In this document: piece by piece, positions 59,870 to 64,000 of the stretch
Numbering within the stretch: the first letter of the stretch is position 1
Layout of the letters: each line of letters begins with the position of its first letter
DNA from: Panaeolus papilionaceus
Taxonomy: Eukaryota; Basidiomycota; Agaricomycetes; Agaricales
Assembly (NCBI GenBank): GCA_015501605.1
Contig: JADNRZ010000030.1
Span: 124,001 to 188,000, forward strand
Length of the DNA: 64,000 bases
Reading direction: 5' to 3'
Position numbers and translations under genes: made by a program
The notes under the pieces: generated by a model
The model's input: only the letters and a program-made list of their open reading frames with translations
Databases searched by the model: none
Told to the model about the DNA's origin: nothing

Positions 59870-62270
59870 GGAGGGGGGAAGGGGGGAAAGGCAATCCACG
59901 AAGATGCTTAAGGTAGCGCAGAAACGAATTTGGCGCTTTATATATTCAGAGCATGAGCCTGGTAGGCCGATGGCGTACCATAATGCTGCACATCTGCTGC
60001 ACATGGATGAAAAGCTTGGCATGTGGGATTTGGGTGCCAAGGGAGTAGAAAACCGACGGCCTTTGGAGGTTTCGATCTGTAATGCTGACCTGAGGTCGAA
60101 ATTTTAGAACGCAAATATCTCGGGTTCTAGTAAACCGAAAAAATTCAATTGGGGGATATTGGTAGCCTCCGGGGTTAAGGATGTTGCTTCCTCATTCATT
60201 TCTCCAATACAGATCGCTAGTGCACCTGGAGAAGCTCTTTCAGCTGCAGCTGGCAGAGTTAAAAATGCCAAGACCTGGATGTATCCGGGTGGAATAATAG
60301 ATGCGGGTAAGGAGAGATCGCCAGATGGACTCTTGATTTTCTATCTCATGCTGTCTGGCTGGGACAACCTGCCCGAAAAAAACCTTCATACGTTGATCGT
60401 GTAGGAGCGCCATCTGAATTGTTCCAGATACATGAAATGGCGCAATTGCATGATCGCATGCCTAACAATGTCTAAAAGGCGCATCACTGTGTCAGTCATT
60501 ACCAGACATACGACGACCTATAGGAATTCGTATTTACCTCCAACTTGTTACGGGATTTCCACATGTACCCAGCATTTCATGTAAGATTAAGCTGTTCATC
60601 ATTCATCCTTATCAGACGCTTGTTGCATTGTGTCGGAGGAATATTGTGGGGACGAGTGGAGACGGACAGAAACAAAGCCGCGCTTCCACCAATCCAGTTG
60701 GCGCTCTTTGTTTGTTTCGGCATGTTCCAGTAAATCTCTCTGCACAGCCACCACTCCATCAGCATCCCGAAGGCCGATTCCCCCCTCCATGAACAAAGAT
60801 AATTTTAGTCAGTTTAGAACGGCCGAAATACCTGTTTCCCCAGATTTTCAAGGTGGAAGTTAATCAAAGGCCCTCTCGGTTCGAGTCACACATAGACCGT
60901 CCACAGTTTCCACCGACTTTCACCAGCCTAAAATTGCTAATCAATTCCTCGTGGCATTCAATGACGACCAAGCCGAACGCGCTCTGATCGTATATTGGCC
61001 TTGTGTGAGCGCGACGGGTCAGTGTCGTCACTGTCAGCATTCAGTCTTACTATGTTACACTTGCATAAACAAGGTTTAATTACTCACCATGGATGTAGAG
61101 CGCGCTGGCATTCGACACTGAGGGAAATTCCAAGCTCAATAAGAAGCCGGATCTAATCTTTTACATTCTCTTAGTTTGAATTGTATGAGAGCCTAATGGA
61201 ATGTATCACTTTCACCTCGTTTTGGAATACTATGTCCATCTGATCATCCACTTTTGATTGCCATCAGAAGAAGCACCACTTGTGCGTGTGATCACTATGA
61301 ATGCATTACACGAGTGCATATGCTCCAACGTCCCATGCGCAACGTGAAGGATGAATCTCTAAAAGGGTATCGTCCCTCAAAAAGAAGCACGATATGTAGT
61401 GAGGACCAGATCTTGACAAGTGTCTAATTCTTCTTTGAAGCCTTTCGTAAGGTGGCCAGGTGGTGTACCTCGTTCTTAGCGTTTCTCACTATTGCGTGCT
61501 CTAATTCGTCTATATCCTTGTTAGGCGCTAATCTGCGCGCATTAATCGCGCATGGCGAACGCCAAGTACCCACAAGTGCGCTGGTCAATACTGGCCTAGC
61601 CTTTCGCACGTGCATGTGTTAATGTGTTGTGATATATCTTGGACCACTGATATTGGGCGTCTACGGAATGATAGGGTCACCACAATGACAACCGATCCTC
61701 ATCGGGCTGCCATTCGCATAGACATTTCGATTTAACGCGCAAATTTTAAATTTAGAAATGCGTTAATATGATTTAAAATTATCCTGACATGACAACACGA
61801 GCTCGATGGACATACTTACATCAAATATGGTGAGTGTCACAATCTGGAGCTGCGCAGACGGCTGACAATAATGTCCCGCACTAGGACGCCGGCAACGAGT
61901 AATGGGATAACCCAAAATCCACAATACAGATCGATTGGCAAGTGTAGATGTAGAATTTAATTGACGTGCTAGCCTAGGCAAGACGTTCTCGCTGAGGCAG
62001 ACCGACGTTCCAACCACTGATGAGATGCAATATCCAATATTCTAGCTCATGCGCTTAACATTAAAATATAAATTCTCATCATGACCCATCGCCATCATAT
62101 GTGTGTACAAGCTTAAACCCTGCATATTAAGTTCACATTCTTCGAACACGAATGCCGCTTCAAAGAAGGAATTTCAAAATATAGACGTCAATTGATCGTC
62201 ACCCACCTTAATCTGAGTTGCCATCAAAGGATCAACACCACGCGCGCAACAGCGATTCAGAGGACAAAAA
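59870..62270. other. Long intergenic stretch
   Basis: This includes the peptide transporter promoter. A pyrimidine/purine-skewed leader lies just before its ATG, and a TATATAT-like TTTATATATTC stands at about 59936-59946. Beyond that, ORFs of 60-80 codons on both strands show no domain. No repeat structure stood out. Confidence 0.4.
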
Positions 62271-62273
62271 AAG

Positions 62274-62368
62274 AACCGACGGTGGGGCTCGAACCCACAA
62301 CCTCTGCCTAACTCATGATCTTAGAAGATCAGTAGGAAAGCAACGCACTACCATTGTGCTACGACGGC
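62274..62368 (-). tRNA. tRNA-Arg(CCU) with 23-nt intron
   Basis: On the minus strand the order is GCCGTCG, TA, the D arm GCACAATGGTAGTGC, anticodon stem TTGCT/GGCAG (two G-U pairs), variable loop, and T arm GTGGG TTCGAGC CCCAC. The loop TTCCTA.A gives anticodon CCT. A 23-base intron with its own TGATC/GATCA hairpin follows A37. The acceptor stem has one T-T mismatch and a terminal G-T pair, so activity is likely but not certain. Confidence 0.82.
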
Positions 62369-62685
62369 GATGTTAGATGCATCATCCCACTCAACATCAC
62401 GCCACAGTCTGCAGATGACAGGTGACGTGGCGGAAGCGCTTAATACTCGCACTTACCCCCAAACGAAATGGTGTGCCTGATTATTATCACAATTAGAGCC
62501 GTGTGCATGGCATGTACGAAACATTCGGTGTATCTGAGACCTAAAATTAGAGAGGGGAGTGATGACACTTAAATACAGTAGTCCCTGATATTTCCTGCCA
62601 CCTGTAACAAGCAGAATTGATTGCAACGTCATACACAAATCATAGAATGAAAACGCCAACACGATGACATTGACGCCGACATGAC

Positions 62686-64000
62686 TTAATATACATGGCG
62701 TTTAACCCATCTCCACGCCCCCCTTTTCTCGACCGACGTTTTCTCTGTGGTGACCTCAACGGGCATTCCTTCAGCAGGCGACCACACTGCATCGGTCTCA
62801 AAGTCCACTTCTGATACTGGGACGAAATGGTGCTTCTCTCCAAGGACAAACTTCTGATATACGGTGTAGCTGGTGTATAGGATGATGTAGAGTGCGACGC
62901 CGATGTAGGTAGCAACAACGTTCTGACGAAAAATGAAAATCAATGCTGATAGCACACAAGCGACGACAAGGGCGACTCACCTTAGCCTCAAAAGGCTCTT
63001 CCTTCACCGCCGCATACCCTTGAGCAATAAACATCAATGTCCCAAGAATAATAATGCCAATGGGCAAAACAGGAAACAGTGGTTGTCGATATGGCAAACT
63101 GTCCAACGAAAGCCCCCGTGCTTGAAATGCATATCTAAATCTCAACGAAATGAGCCCAATACTCGTCCACACCATCAACGCAGATATTCCCGTGATATTC
63201 AGAAGCCATCCAAACGCAATACCAGCACCCCATATCGTCGTGAGGAACGTCAAGCAAGAAAAAAGCAGAGCCATCCTAGAAGGAACAGTTAGGATTATGT
63301 CAATTTGGGGTTTCCCTAAAATGTCAATGAAATACTCACAAGAGAGCTGGAACAGGTACTCCTCGCCTGTTAACCCACCCAAAGACTTTAGGCGCACTTC
63401 CCTCCCTCGCAAGAGATAGAAGCATGCGAGAACTCGCGTAGAAACACGAGTTTGTCGCAGATAAGACGGCAGTCAATAGCACAGCATTTACTATGTGAGC
63501 AGCGGGCCCGAATCCAGCCCGAACAAATACGACGGTCAAAGGGGAAGCAGCGACGTCAGAATCTTCAGAAGAAATCAGCTAAAGGAGAAAATGGAAGCGT
63601 AAAAATGGAAGGTTACTAAAGGCAGCTGACAGTAGTGTATCATCAGCATGGTTGATGCATAACCCCATCGTGAGGATAGCCAGGATGTAGAAAAGAATGA
63701 TGCGGAAGAACGTTGCCTTGATTGCTCTTGGAACTGACTTGTGAGGTTTGTCGGATTCGCCAGCGGCAACGGCGACAAGTTCTATGCCTCCAAACGAGAA
63801 GAAGGCGAAGACGAAGGTCTGTGCAAAGGCAGAGAATCCACCGATGAAGGCTTGGCCGTTGTGGAAGTTGGAGAGGCCCTGCAAAAATGAAAAAGTGAGC
63901 ACGGGAGTGGCATGTAGTCACGCACCGGGCCAGGATGACCTTTGACCCCTCCCCAGTCGAAAATCAACCCCACAAAGATGAAGAATATGATCATGAGGAC
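62686..64000 (-). CDS. Amino-acid permease (APC/YAT family), 3' part
   Basis: The gene is cut by the window end; only its C-terminal half is present. Exons read LMIIFFIFVGLIFDWGGVKG, HPGP, then GLSNFHNGQAFIGGFSAFAQ and TFVFAFFSFGGIELVAVAAG with ESDKPHKSVPRAIKATFFRI, the most conserved block of fungal amino-acid permeases. Next come HIVNAVLLTAVLSATNSCFY, ASSRMLLSLAREGSAPKVFG and WVNRRGVPVPALL. The last helices are LLNITGISALMVWTSIGLIS and ATYIGVALYIILYTSYTVYQ. The tail ends KRGAWRWVKRHVY. Introns have clear GT/AG borders (for example 62923-62980). The protein would bring amino acids across the plasma membrane. Confidence 0.9.

Overview
The window comes from a filamentous basidiomycete, most likely an Agaricomycete close to the Agaricales. 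The evidence is short 50-80 bp introns in almost every gene, a chitin synthase with a myosin-like head, F-box/leucine-rich proteins of the agaric type, intron-containing tRNAs, and a Plavaka-type DNA transposon, a group typical of mushroom genomes. I cannot name the species from sequence alone.

Layout. 0-1.2 kb: a secreted histidine-rich protein. 1.3-5.2 kb (minus): an F-box-like gene, then a wrecked GMC oxidoreductase gene with a 240-bp inverted-repeat element in its C-terminal coding region. 6.0-7.4 kb: a five-exon P-loop GTPase. 7.5-10.6 kb: a complete pogo/Fot1-like transposon with inverted ends, a TA duplication and an apparently intact spliced transposase. 11.2-15.8 kb: a decayed Plavaka transposon with a 435-bp solo LTR in one intron. 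16.8-17.5 kb: a GC-rich patch of unknown origin. 19.1-21.7 kb (minus): a long disordered protein with a small cysteine motif. 22.4-25.6 kb: small doubtful genes and a recurring 18-mer. 26.2-32.0 kb (minus): three tandem paralogues of a multi-pass membrane protein, with a fourth at 48.1-49.5 kb and a truncated fifth at 47.6 kb. 32.9-33.3 kb: a second inverted-repeat element. 33.5-34.8 kb: a small Ser-rich gene whose last exon has decayed extra copies beside it. 36.7 kb: tRNA-Gln.

The right half holds most of the conserved genes. These are a complete 2002-residue myosin-motor chitin synthase (38.3-44.9 kb, plus), a cyclin-like gene (45.5-46.2 kb, minus), a two-exon F-box gene (53.8-55.2 kb, minus), a complete PTR2-type peptide transporter (57.5-59.9 kb, minus), tRNA-Arg (62.3 kb) and the 3' part of an amino-acid permease running off the end (62.7-64.0 kb, minus). 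The two transporters would serve peptide and amino-acid uptake, and the chitin synthase builds wall at growing tips. Nothing suggests an operon or a biosynthetic cluster.

The strongest unusual signals are the likely autonomous pogo element, the nested transposons, the two elements sharing a CATCAG end, the expanding membrane-protein family with its duplicated flanks, and the repeated final exon near 33.5-34.1 kb. I did not find a convincing wholly new system. All exon boundaries were read by eye from GT/AG signals and frame continuity.
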